This document shows, one piece after another, positions 7,797 through 16,360 of a stretch of DNA of 64,000 nucleotides (positions are counted from its first letter, which is position 1; the number at the start of each line of letters is the position of its first letter). Location of the stretch: the NCBI GenBank assembly GCA_964616755.1, contig CAZTSI010000016.1, positions 1 to 64,000 on the forward strand, written 5' to 3'. Source of the stretch: CAYNFR01 sp964616755. Its GTDB lineage: Bacteria; Bacteroidota; Bacteroidia; Chitinophagales; Saprospiraceae. Position numbers and translations under genes: made by a program. Below the pieces are notes generated by a model that was not told the DNA's origin, did no database searches, and saw only the letters and a program-made list of their open reading frames with translations.

Positions 7797-10445
7797 ATGC
7801 AAAAACGTTCTGCCAAAGTATACATGTCAAACAGTTTTCAAATGAGAGTACTCGTTGCTATATTACTAGGCCTCTTGGGCAACATAGTACATGCTCAAAC
7901 GAGCAACCCACTCTTCCCGAGTTTCGCCGAACATGAGCTAACAGATCCTAAGACATATACCTTAGGTGCTGTCAACGTTATAGGTGCTGAGCGTCGAGAT
8001 GATAATGCGATCAAATCAATCACCGCCTTAAGAGAGGGGCAGACAGTCACAATCCCTAGCGCTCAATTAAGCAGTGCAGTTAAAAAATTATGGCGTTTAG
8101 GACTTTTTTCTAATGTTTCGATTGTGTTAGATAGCCTCGTAGAAGATAGAGCCTATATCTCGATTATCCTAAGAGAGCAGCCAACACTAGCAAAGATTGT
8201 CTTTAACGATTTGAACAAAACAAAACAAGATAAACTCAAAGAACGGGTCGAAACGGTGCTCTCCGTTGGACGTATTGTTACGGATAACGACAAAGTATTG
8301 AGTGCAGAAAAAGTTAGGGAATATTATATTGAAAAAGGTTTTCTCGATGCAGCAGTGAAAGTAGCGGAAGTGAAAGACACCATCCGCGAAAATTCGATCG
8401 TTTTGGTCTTTGATATTGAGACCAATGAAAAGATCAAAATTGAAGATATTGTCTTTGATGGCAATGTGGCGTTCTCAGATAAGAAGTTGCGCAAACTTTT
8501 GAAAGACACAAAGAAGAAAGGTACTTTTCTAAAAAAGTCAAAATACATAGAAGATAAGTACGAAGAAGATAAGAAAAAATTGATCAACTTTTACACCGGA
8601 AAGGGATTCAGCGACGCAACTATCACCAGCGATAATGTCTACCGAAATGAAGATGGTCACTTAAATATTAAGATACAAATAAATGAAGGGGCTCAATACA
8701 AATTTGGCGACATTTCATGGAAAGGCAATTCAATATATTCAAGCGAACAATTGACCGCGGTTTTAGGAATAAACAAAGGCGAAGTATTTAATCCAGAGCA
8801 ACTGGAGAAGCGTCTCCAATTTAGCTTGGACGGCCGTGATGTGTCTAGCCTTTATCTTGATAATGGCTACTTATTCTTTAATGTAGATCCTAAACAAATA
8901 GCTATCAGAGAAGATACAATCGACTTGGAAATGCGCATATACGAAGGGCCTCAAGCGACGATCGATAGAGTAATTATAAAAGGGAATGATCGTACGAATG
9001 AAAATGTTATCCGTCGAATATTGCGCACCAAACCAGGCGAAAAATTTAGTCGTTCCGAATTAGTAAGATCACAGCGTGAAATTATCAACTTAGGCTATTT
9101 TGACCCAGAATCATTGCAGATGAATACCCCGGTCAACTACGAACGCGGCACAGTAGATATCGAATATAGCCTAGAAGAAAGACCTTCAGATCAATTGGAA
9201 TTATCCGCTGGCTATGGAGGCTTTCAAGGACTCATCGGCACCTTGGGCGTAACGTTTAATAATTTTTCTATTCAAAACATTCGAAACAAAGAATCTTGGA
9301 GTCCACTCCCTACAGGTGACGGTCAGCGTTTCTCCTTGCGATTACAATCTAATAGTAGGTTCTTTAGGTCTTATAATATGTCATTTACCGAACCATGGCT
9401 TGGCGGCAAAAAGCCAAATTCCTTCTCGCTTGGTACCGCTATTACCATCATGGACAATAGCCTTTTTGGTCAGGGCAAACTCAATATTTCAAGATTCTTT
9501 GTGGGTCTCGGTAGTGCCCTAAAATTTCCTGATGACTTCTTTGTTTCTTCAACTACACTTAATCTTGAGCGCATCAAACTTGAAGATTTCTTTAGTCAGT
9601 TTATTGTCAGTACGGGCAATTTTAAAAATTTCAATATAAATCAGACATTTTCAAGAAGCTCTATTGCTAATCCTCTCTTTCCAACTGGTGGATCTCGTGT
9701 GTCCCTGTCGATTAAGTTTACTCCGCCCTATTCGTTATTTAGAAGGAAGGATTTTTGGAAAATAGGTGCTGAAGAAAGACAAAGACTTATTAACGACGAA
9801 AACTTGAACCGTGGGGTTAGAAACAAACTTGAAGGAGTAGAGGCGGACAATTTCATTGCGCAAGAAGAAAGTGCGCGTAAATTTGATTTCCTTGAATATC
9901 ACAAATGGCGTTTTGATGCTGAGTGGTACTTCAACCTGACTGGCAAATTAGTTTTTATGACTTCCGCCAAATTAGGCTTTCTTGGAAATTATAATAGTGA
10001 CTTAGGAGATGTACCTTTTGAACGTTTTGAGGTTGGCGGCGACGGACTGTCAAACCAAAATAATGGTATTACGGGTGTGGACATTATTGCCCTCCGAGGC
10101 TACGAGGTGGTAGACGTAGATCCTCTTTCAAGACGGAGGGGGGGAGGAACGATTTTTAATAAATATACCGCCGAGCTTAGATATCCTCTTTCCACAAATC
10201 CGAATTCGACTATCTTTACCACCTTATATTTTCAAGCTGGTAACCAATGGAATAGCTTTAGGGAGTTCAACCCCTTTAATGTTAGACGCTCTGTTGGTAT
10301 GGGTGTAAGGGTATTTTTGCCCATGTTCGGGCTGTTGGGTTTTGACTATGCCTTTGGTCTTGACAAGACTATTCAAGGCAATCCAAATCCTGGACTAGGT
10401 GCCTTAGGTAAATTCAGTATTGTATTAGGATTCGAACCAGATTAA
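7797..10445 (+). CDS. bamA: Outer membrane protein assembly factor BamA (Omp85)
   Basis: Core of the BAM complex, inserting beta-barrel proteins into the outer membrane. The 882-residue product has a signal peptide ending near VHAQ (residue 34; the Met at 16 could also serve as start), then about five POTRA repeats (residues about 50-450, with repeated VIIKGNDRTNE..IRRILRTKPGE-type segments), then a 16-strand barrel. In the barrel the conserved loop-6 motif appears as LRGY (VRGF in E. coli) followed by a GGG run. A charged stretch of about 60 residues inside the barrel (near EERQRLINDENLNRG) is probably a long loop. It follows uppS at 49 bp. Confidence 0.96.
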   Translation: MQKRSAKVYMSNSFQMRVLVAILLGLLGNIVHAQTSNPLFPSFAEHELTDPKTYTLGAVNVIGAERRDDNAIKSITALREGQTVTIPSAQLSSAVKKLWRLGLFSNVSIVLDSLVEDRAYISIILREQPTLAKIVFNDLNKTKQDKLKERVETVLSVGRIVTDNDKVLSAEKVREYYIEKGFLDAAVKVAEVKDTIRENSIVLVFDIETNEKIKIEDIVFDGNVAFSDKKLRKLLKDTKKKGTFLKKSKYIEDKYEEDKKKLINFYTGKGFSDATITSDNVYRNEDGHLNIKIQINEGAQYKFGDISWKGNSIYSSEQLTAVLGINKGEVFNPEQLEKRLQFSLDGRDVSSLYLDNGYLFFNVDPKQIAIREDTIDLEMRIYEGPQATIDRVIIKGNDRTNENVIRRILRTKPGEKFSRSELVRSQREIINLGYFDPESLQMNTPVNYERGTVDIEYSLEERPSDQLELSAGYGGFQGLIGTLGVTFNNFSIQNIRNKESWSPLPTGDGQRFSLRLQSNSRFFRSYNMSFTEPWLGGKKPNSFSLGTAITIMDNSLFGQGKLNISRFFVGLGSALKFPDDFFVSSTTLNLERIKLEDFFSQFIVSTGNFKNFNINQTFSRSSIANPLFPTGGSRVSLSIKFTPPYSLFRRKDFWKIGAEERQRLINDENLNRGVRNKLEGVEADNFIAQEESARKFDFLEYHKWRFDAEWYFNLTGKLVFMTSAKLGFLGNYNSDLGDVPFERFEVGGDGLSNQNNGITGVDIIALRGYEVVDVDPLSRRRGGGTIFNKYTAELRYPLSTNPNSTIFTTLYFQAGNQWNSFREFNPFNVRRSVGMGVRVFLPMFGLLGFDYAFGLDKTIQGNPNPGLGALGKFSIVLGFEPD

Positions 10446-10508
10446 TCCTCATCTAATTTCATCGCTATCGATCGATGTCTCATTATAGAGCATTATGTTT
10501 GAGGTGCT

Positions 10509-11252
10509 ATGGAATTTTGGATGCTCGTTAGCCTATTTTTCTTCATTGCTCTGCTGTATGGCTCTGTTGGATTCGGTGGTGGTAGTAGCTACATCGCCCT
10601 ATTGGTTCTTTACGAAATGCCACAAGAGGAATTGAGGTTTATGGCGCTTTTGTGCAATTTAGCCGTCGTTACCGGGAGTACTTATCTTTTTTATAAAGCG
10701 GGCCATTTGGTCTTCCAAAAGATTTGGCCCATCCTATTATTAAGCGTACCAATGGCATTTATCGGAGGGTATATTCGACTAGACAAGGAGGTTTTCATGC
10801 TCTTTCTAGGCATTTGTCTTATTGCCGCAGCTAAACTTATGTGGATGAAGCAAACTGAAAAGGAAGATCATACCGTCACACCGAGCCGACCGAGAGATAT
10901 GTTGCTGGGCGGCAGCATAGGATTCTTGTCAGGTATGGTGGGCATAGGTGGAGGGATTTTTCTGGCCCCGATACTTCATCTTATCCAATGGGCACGAGCT
11001 AAAGAAATTGCTGCCACCGCAGCAGCATTCATACTGTTCAACTCTTTAAGTGGTTTATCGGGCCAACTCTATCGAGAAATTCCTCAATTATCACTTGATT
11101 TTTTCCTTCCGCTCCTAGGTGCTGTAAGTATTGGAGGCCAAATAGGTGTGAGGTTAAGTATTTTAGGTCTTAGGCCTATATTTATTAAGCGACTTACCGC
11201 GCTATTAGTGTTGTATGTGGGGGCTAGAATATTGTGGAAACTATTGTGCTAA
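10509..11252 (+). CDS. TauE/SafE family membrane transporter
   Basis: A 247-residue polytopic inner-membrane protein with about eight hydrophobic segments in two related halves. Each half carries the family's glycine-rich motif: SVGFGGGSSYIALLVLY near the start and GMVGIGGGIFLAPIL around residue 145. TauE/SafE (DUF81) proteins export sulfite, sulfoacetate or related anions; here the substrate cannot be read. It lies 63 bp after bamA, so it may be transcribed with it, although a role in envelope assembly is not expected. The skp-like gene downstream has its own promoter. Confidence 0.85.
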   Translation: MEFWMLVSLFFFIALLYGSVGFGGGSSYIALLVLYEMPQEELRFMALLCNLAVVTGSTYLFYKAGHLVFQKIWPILLLSVPMAFIGGYIRLDKEVFMLFLGICLIAAAKLMWMKQTEKEDHTVTPSRPRDMLLGGSIGFLSGMVGIGGGIFLAPILHLIQWARAKEIAATAAAFILFNSLSGLSGQLYREIPQLSLDFFLPLLGAVSIGGQIGVRLSILGLRPIFIKRLTALLVLYVGARILWKLLC

Positions 11253-11440
11253 AATAGTCTTATCGGGGCTTGAAGTCTCATTGCCATTCATTTTTGCGAC
11301 CAAGACTTAAGGCTGCGGTCGCTGCTCATCGCCGTTTATGATAATTGAATTCTAGCTGAACAAGGCATGAAATGCACACTAAAACGCCTTTGAACATTAA
11401 AGAATAGTTAAAGGATGCTTCTTTTAGTGCATGGAGCATG

Positions 11441-11448
11441 TACATTTG
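11441..11448 (+). promoter_or_regulatory. -7 promoter element of the OmpH/Skp gene
   Basis: TACATTTG is an exact TAnnTTTG match 80 bp before the start codon at 11529, implying a 5' untranslated leader of about 70 nt. No clear -33 TTG is visible at the ideal distance. Confidence 0.5.
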
Positions 11449-11528
11449 CGTCTCAATCTTGAAAACTTATTAGTAACATAGAATATCCAATTATTTTTGT
11501 GATATTCAACTAAGCATCCTATAGCATA

Positions 11529-12035
11529 ATGAAAAAGATTCTCCTATTTCTAGTTGTCTTGTCAATCTCCATTGGGGCTCGCGCTCAAAAATTTGGCTAT
11601 GTTAATTCATCTCAATTGCTGTTGGCCGTGCCTGATGTTCAAAAAGCCGATTCACAGTTGGGGGAATACCAAAAAGAAATATTTGCTAAAGGCGAGCAAA
11701 TGGTCAAAAAATTTGAAACAGGGTATAATGCCTATTTAGCGCAAGTTAACAGTGGTGAGTTGTCACAATTGCAAATGCAAAATAAAGAGGCCGCCTTAAC
11801 TGCAGAGCAACAAGCTATTCAGAAGTATGAAGTGGATGTACAAGAAATGCTGGCACGCAAAAAGCAAGAGATTTATCAACCCATCCTCGACCAAGTACAA
11901 GTCATGATCAATAAAGTAGGCGAAGAACTCGACTATACGATGATCTTTGATACGAGCATGGGAGGTATCGTCTTCGCAAAGGAAGCTGATGATCTGATGC
12001 CCATTCTAAAGCAACGTCTCGGCGCGCCCAAGTAA
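11529..12035 (+). CDS. OmpH/Skp family periplasmic chaperone
   Basis: Holdase chaperone that carries unfolded outer membrane proteins to BamA. The product has 168 residues with a signal peptide cleaved near ARAQ (about residue 20). The mature part begins KFGYVNSSQLLLAVPDV, the typical opening of this family, followed by a long charged coiled-coil region (residues about 40-125, rich in K, E and Q) and a return strand MIFDTSMGGIVFA. It follows bamA and the TauE gene, as expected for an envelope-assembly cluster. A single copy is present; many Bacteroidota carry two in tandem. It ends in a good terminator. Confidence 0.92.
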   Translation: MKKILLFLVVLSISIGARAQKFGYVNSSQLLLAVPDVQKADSQLGEYQKEIFAKGEQMVKKFETGYNAYLAQVNSGELSQLQMQNKEAALTAEQQAIQKYEVDVQEMLARKKQEIYQPILDQVQVMINKVGEELDYTMIFDTSMGGIVFAKEADDLMPILKQRLGAPK

Positions 12036-12062
12036 AAAGCGCATCGGTATTGGTATATAAAG

Positions 12063-12093
12063 GCGTTAACCTGATAGGTTAGCGCTTTTTTTT
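12063..12093 (+). terminator. Rho-independent terminator after the OmpH gene
   Basis: GCGTTAACCT (12063-12072) pairs with AGGTTAGCGC (12076-12085), one G-U pair included, across a 3-nt loop, and eight T residues follow (12086-12093). It lies 27 bp after the stop codon. Confidence 0.85.
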
Positions 12094-12691
12094 GTCCATT
12101 GATTTTATAAGCCGAAATATAAATGGTTAAAACCACTATGTCGGGTATGTTTTTGGACAGCCTGGGGTAATAAATTCTGTAACTGTCTAAAGGTTTATTG
12201 CGCATACTTAGCCAGTCCGATACAAAATTATGATGAAAAATATTACGGCCTTGCAGAGCCTGAAACATGTAGTCGTCGACTTCGAAATAATGGTACTATC
12301 CAAATCAAGTATCTGTCAACAGGTAGATACTCATGTGAAAAAGCTCGTGATTCTTCCTGTACGCTAAAAGCAATTATCAATAAAACTGTGAGCGTATCAT
12401 TGCATTTCATAGTATATGTCACGACCGTATGGTAGTACTGTTGATTATAGGAAGTTTAACCCTTAGGTATTGTTAGACTATGGCTTTTATTAGTAATGGA
12501 CTTCCACCCATTGCCTAAGTACTTGCCCTTTTTGGGCTTTTGGAGATAACAAATTATAATCTGAAGGCAACCCCAATAGGCACTTATTCTACAATGAGCG
12601 AAGTAAAGCCTTGAAAGAATAGCATGTTTGCGACCAAAATTCAGATTCATTTTTTTCGTCCAAGGGCTTTGTATTTTGGGATAGTAACTAG
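12094..12691. other. Spacer without a supportable gene
   Basis: Between the OmpH terminator and the end of the convergent porin gene. A plus-strand frame is open from 12103 to 12432 but has no ATG, GTG or TTG before its last codons. A minus-strand frame crosses the terminator. A 45-codon ATG frame exists at 12230-12367. None has recognisable features. Decayed coding sequence is possible. Confidence 0.4.
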
Positions 12692-13807
12692 TTAAAACTT
12701 CATCGAGATGGCGCTCGCCAAAATGAGATTGTTCTGAGAATTACCCGACATTAATTCAAAATATTGCCCGTTTGGGTTATGCATATTGCGACATTCTATT
12801 CTCCAAATGACATTGGCTTGTGGGACATAGTCAAGATTGAAGGAAATGCCAGAAGCCTTAAAGTATACGTTGTTTTGCGAAGAAATGATCACGGCATTTG
12901 GATCTTGGTAATGTTCGTATCGCACGGAGCTACTCCAACGCTTACTCCATTGATATTGACTAATAAATGTCAATCCAGACCATCGATCAGTTTTGTTTTG
13001 AGACGTCAAGCTCTCTTGTATGCCAACGTCTATTCCCCCTAACACCCTCCATCGATCCGTCAGCTCTCCTTGAACATAAAAATTATTAAACCAGCGCATA
13101 CGTCTTTGATTATCTGGATCATCTGTACCATAAAACGTACTCCAATTCAAACTCCAACGATCATTGGGTGAAAAAACCAGCTGTGCGCCTAATGATAAAA
13201 GGCTATTACCCTGTACGCGCTGTATGCGCTGCCAACCATTGGAAACAATAAATAAAGCCTTCCATTTTTCACTCGCTTGATAGCTCAGCTTTGCCCCAGA
13301 TAAGTAGTAGGGAGAGTTTTCGGCCACCAGCGATCTTGTCAATGTCATGTTATCCATAGATATTGCGCTTTCGAAACCCAAATGCGATGAAAAAATACCG
13401 ACATCTACCCATAGGTTCGATCTTTTGTTCAAAGCCAATCCGACATACGCCTCGAAGATATTTTTAAGCAACCCTTGTTCCGCCGCATAATTATCCTGTG
13501 CATATGTGCCCACTTGTAACGCTAGATTTGCTCTATATCGATCTGCATTCCAAGCGAAATTGACCAAGGCCAAATTGAGGTTGAATTCATTGTGTCGATT
13601 ATGGTTAAACAAAAAACTTTGTCGTTGGCTCGTAACTGGCTTATTGACATCATACACATAAAACACATCAATAAACCCCGTAATGTGCAGCTTCGTGTCC
13701 TTAGGAATCGTATCAAGAGAGTTGCTATACAAAGGAGATCGCCATAACATCAATACGATCAGTAAACTCAATAATAGAGTGTTAGTTAATACATTTGGGT
13801 GCATCAT
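12692..13807 (-). CDS. Outer membrane porin (beta-barrel)
   Basis: From the ATG at 13807 the protein has about 371 residues: a signal peptide (start MMHPNVLTN, hydrophobic core LLSLLIVLML), then continuous amphipathic beta strands ending in an aromatic terminus (AISMKF), which is the C-terminal signature for BAM insertion. The opening LHITGFIDVFYVYDVNK and NEFNLNLALVNFAW resemble the OmpL-like/putative beta-barrel porin-2 group common in Bacteroidota. An upstream in-frame start at 13879 would add 24 residues ahead of the signal peptide and run into the divergent gene's promoter region. Substrate unknown. It is divergent from the sterol-desaturase-like gene, 112 bp apart. Confidence 0.78.
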   Translation of the reverse strand: MMHPNVLTNTLLLSLLIVLMLWRSPLYSNSLDTIPKDTKLHITGFIDVFYVYDVNKPVTSQRQSFLFNHNRHNEFNLNLALVNFAWNADRYRANLALQVGTYAQDNYAAEQGLLKNIFEAYVGLALNKRSNLWVDVGIFSSHLGFESAISMDNMTLTRSLVAENSPYYLSGAKLSYQASEKWKALFIVSNGWQRIQRVQGNSLLSLGAQLVFSPNDRWSLNWSTFYGTDDPDNQRRMRWFNNFYVQGELTDRWRVLGGIDVGIQESLTSQNKTDRWSGLTFISQYQWSKRWSSSVRYEHYQDPNAVIISSQNNVYFKASGISFNLDYVPQANVIWRIECRNMHNPNGQYFELMSGNSQNNLILASAISMKF

Positions 13808-13919
13808 AGGGTTGCTTCTGTTCTCTCTAAACTGGCGCGCATGTCGACAAAGGAAGACTTCTGAAGCTCCAAGCAACAATTACTCGCGAGGAAAAGGTAC
13901 TATTTTTATCTTTATATTT

Positions 13920-14822
13920 ATGAATATACAAAACGCTATAGACTCTGTTGCACAAGATCAATTGCAATTGGTAGCCATTCCGATTTTTTTGCTCGTCGTA
14001 GGCGTCGAATTCTATTATGACAAATTAAAACATCTAGGCCTTTATAGTGCTAAGGATTTGGCGGCCTCTTTAGGAATGTTGCTCATTACTGGTGTAGTTG
14101 AGTTCATACCGAAGGTAGCTGCCTTCATTGCGTTTTATTTTTTGCATGACATTTCACCTTTACGCGACGTCATAGAGCGACAATGGTGGGCATGGCTTCT
14201 GTTGGTTTTTATGGATGATTTTGCCTATTATTGGTTTCATCGCATGAATCATGAGGTGAGGTTGTTTTGGGCGGGGCACGTATCCCATCACTCGTCACAG
14301 TATATGAATTTTGGCACGGCATTGCGACAAGGTGCTGGCGAAAGAGTACATAAGTACCTGTTTTGGTTGTGGATACCTATTCTGGGGTTTGATCCGATCA
14401 TGCTCTTCGTTGTGATGTCTATCAATTTGATATTTCAATTTTGGATACATACAGAATGGATAGATCGCTTTCCAGTTTGGGTAGAGTTTTTGTTTAATAC
14501 CCCCTCTCATCATCGCGTTCATCATGGTTCTAATATTCGGTATCTCGATCGAAATCATGGAGGTATGTTGATCATTTGGGACAGGCTTTTTGGCACATTT
14601 GTGGACGAATTACCTGCTGAGCCCGTAGTATATGGATTAACGAAAAATTTGAACTCTGATCAACTTCTCCACGTAGCCGGACATGAATACCTAAGCATGT
14701 GGAGAGACGTAGGCAGAGCCACTCGTTGGTCAGACAAGCTGCGATATATTTTGTTAGCGCCTGGGTGGAGTCATGACGGTCCAGATCTTAGGGCAAAAAC
14801 GCTGCGGGCAAGTGTGGCTTGA
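13920..14822 (+). CDS. Sterol desaturase / fatty acid hydroxylase family di-iron enzyme
   Basis: Integral membrane oxygenase with a histidine-ligated di-iron centre that hydroxylates or desaturates a lipid. From the ATG at 13920 it has 300 residues and about five hydrophobic segments. The three family histidine boxes are intact: HRMNH (107-111), HVSHH (120-124) and HHRVHH (197-202), with a further conserved GHEY at about 254. The frame is open upstream to 13683, but that part is antisense to the porin gene and reads unlike a protein. Closest in type to the small bacterial relatives that act on fatty acids, alkylglycerols or hopanoid-like lipids; the substrate is not determinable here. Confidence 0.9.
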   Translation: MNIQNAIDSVAQDQLQLVAIPIFLLVVGVEFYYDKLKHLGLYSAKDLAASLGMLLITGVVEFIPKVAAFIAFYFLHDISPLRDVIERQWWAWLLLVFMDDFAYYWFHRMNHEVRLFWAGHVSHHSSQYMNFGTALRQGAGERVHKYLFWLWIPILGFDPIMLFVVMSINLIFQFWIHTEWIDRFPVWVEFLFNTPSHHRVHHGSNIRYLDRNHGGMLIIWDRLFGTFVDELPAEPVVYGLTKNLNSDQLLHVAGHEYLSMWRDVGRATRWSDKLRYILLAPGWSHDGPDLRAKTLRASVA

Positions 14823-15857
14823 GCAAATGGAACTTGAGGTGTCGCTTAGAAGATGATAAGTTGATTTGTTACTTTGTACTAAAGTTTATTTCCATTGTCC
14901 CCTAACGGTTAAGTTAAATTGGCGATTCAAAATTCTGAGAATGAAACGCTACCTCCTGCACTTTCTCTCCAAAGAAAGTTTATGGGAATTTTTGGAGTCA
15001 TGCATACCATAGAAGTAAATCAAAAGATAACATAGGAGCATCCATTTCAACGGAGGCACTGCTACAAATACCTTATAAGCATTGATAATCATTTTCTAAG
15101 AGTTACTTCTTAAATTTTACAAACATTGGTTGTACAGTATTAAGCGTATTGCCACATGATAAAATGTATGTATTCAGCATATGCTTCTGAGATGAAAATT
15201 CAGTCACTTTTATTTAAGGAAAACACATTTTTAGAGAGGATAGCAGTGCCATGTTTGAAAAAAGCTGTCTTATGAAAAAAAATGGCCTTATTCGGAATAA
15301 AAATCTTAGCTGAATAATTTCGAAAAAATAATTTCTTTCTATAAGGTCGTGATACAAAATGCTAATTAGCGTTAAACATCATGTGAACTTAGCTTAGTGA
15401 TGAGCGCGCAATTGAGCAGGAGAAAATGTCATTCGCATATACCCTATTGACTCCAACACAAATCATCTCATCCAAAAGAAATTTATTTTTTTTCATCAAT
15501 ATTAATTCTTGGAATGTTGACTATTCCCCCTGTTGGCTAAGCTAATATATCCGCACCGAAAGTGTCGCGAATGGCAATTCCTATTTTCTCATTTAAGACG
15601 TGTTTCGTAAATCTTCTTTACTTATAGTCAACAATATATTCTAGTTGAGCTGAACCCAGTTATCCATTAGCGTTTTGGTCAAAGAAGGCTAAACCATGAA
15701 CATTCTAGGGAAGGAAGTTTTACGCCTATTCTTTGAAAAATAATAAAGGTATTTTGTATTCCCAAATTTGCATTTATGGCTTGAATTTAAATTTTGTTAC
15801 CCAACCCAATGCCACAACGTCTTACTGTAGCACCTATTAGAAAAAATTCTTCAGCCC
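14823..15857. other. 1-kb spacer without a supportable gene
   Basis: AT-rich sequence with frequent stops in all frames. The only start-like signal is a 23-codon frame at 14941. No repeat array, tRNA or insertion-sequence ends were seen. It separates the hydroxylase gene from the end of a convergent TonB-receptor operon, so it may hold terminators or decayed genes. Confidence 0.5.
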
Positions 15858-16358
15858 TTATTCCATCTTACCTGCCAAAATCATCATCATCTCCTCTCCT
15901 GTTAAAAAGGTGTTGTAACGATAGGTAAGCTCATATCTGACATTTGTTACCACAAAACTAGGATAGCCCATATGTCCATTCTGCTCCCCTAGCTCTCTTG
16001 CCAGCTCATGTGTTCCTGTATTTCTTCCAGAAGGTACATAGCGATAGACGCGCCCACCAAAATTGATGTCTTCTTTGCTTTCTGCATCAAATGAAATAAA
16101 ATAGTAAGAACTATTGAGTATATCAATGACCTTGCTATTTTTAAGGGTCGTCTCTTTCATGTTGGCACAATAGGAGCACCAATCTGTATGTATAAAAATG
16201 GCAAGAGGACGTTTTTCTATGTGCAAAAGGCTATCAACGGAAGTAAATGTATGCGCGATTAATTTTTCAAATTCAACAGTCTCAGTTTGTCGTAAAACAG
16301 CGCAACTATTCGCCATTAGCAAAATGAAAACAATCGAATAATTAAAAGATATTTTCAT
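15858..16358 (-). CDS. Thioredoxin-fold lipoprotein with CxxC
   Basis: A 166-residue lipoprotein (signal peptide ending MANSC, Cys19). The thioredoxin-like domain carries IHTDWCSYCANMKET with redox pair Cys61/Cys64, and later a GYPSFVVTN strand with the cis-proline of the fold. This arrangement (DWCSYC..M.. followed by an Asp/Ala-rich strand) resembles thioredoxin_7/DUF255-type periplasmic thiol proteins. It begins only 2 bp after the TonB-dependent receptor stop codon and is clearly cotranscribed. Because the receptor's plug contains its own CxxC, this protein may keep that pair, or a metal or thiol cargo, reduced (inference). Confidence 0.82.
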   Translation of the reverse strand: MKISFNYSIVFILLMANSCAVLRQTETVEFEKLIAHTFTSVDSLLHIEKRPLAIFIHTDWCSYCANMKETTLKNSKVIDILNSSYYFISFDAESKEDINFGGRVYRYVPSGRNTGTHELARELGEQNGHMGYPSFVVTNVRYELTYRYNTFLTGEEMMMILAGKME

Positions 16359-16360
16359 TG

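Noticed and set aside
12103..12432. Plus-strand frame open for 110 codons between the skp-like terminator and the porin gene
   Set aside because: It has no ATG, GTG or TTG before its last codons, no recognisable features, and competes with other open frames in the same stretch. It may be decayed coding sequence but cannot be supported as a gene.
13683..13919. N-terminal extension of the sterol-desaturase-like protein
   Set aside because: It is antisense to the porin gene, and the downstream ATG at 13920 gives a normal-length family member.
14941..15012. 23-codon frame starting MKRYLLHFL
   Set aside because: Too short, no membrane helix of adequate length, and no supporting promoter element nearby.
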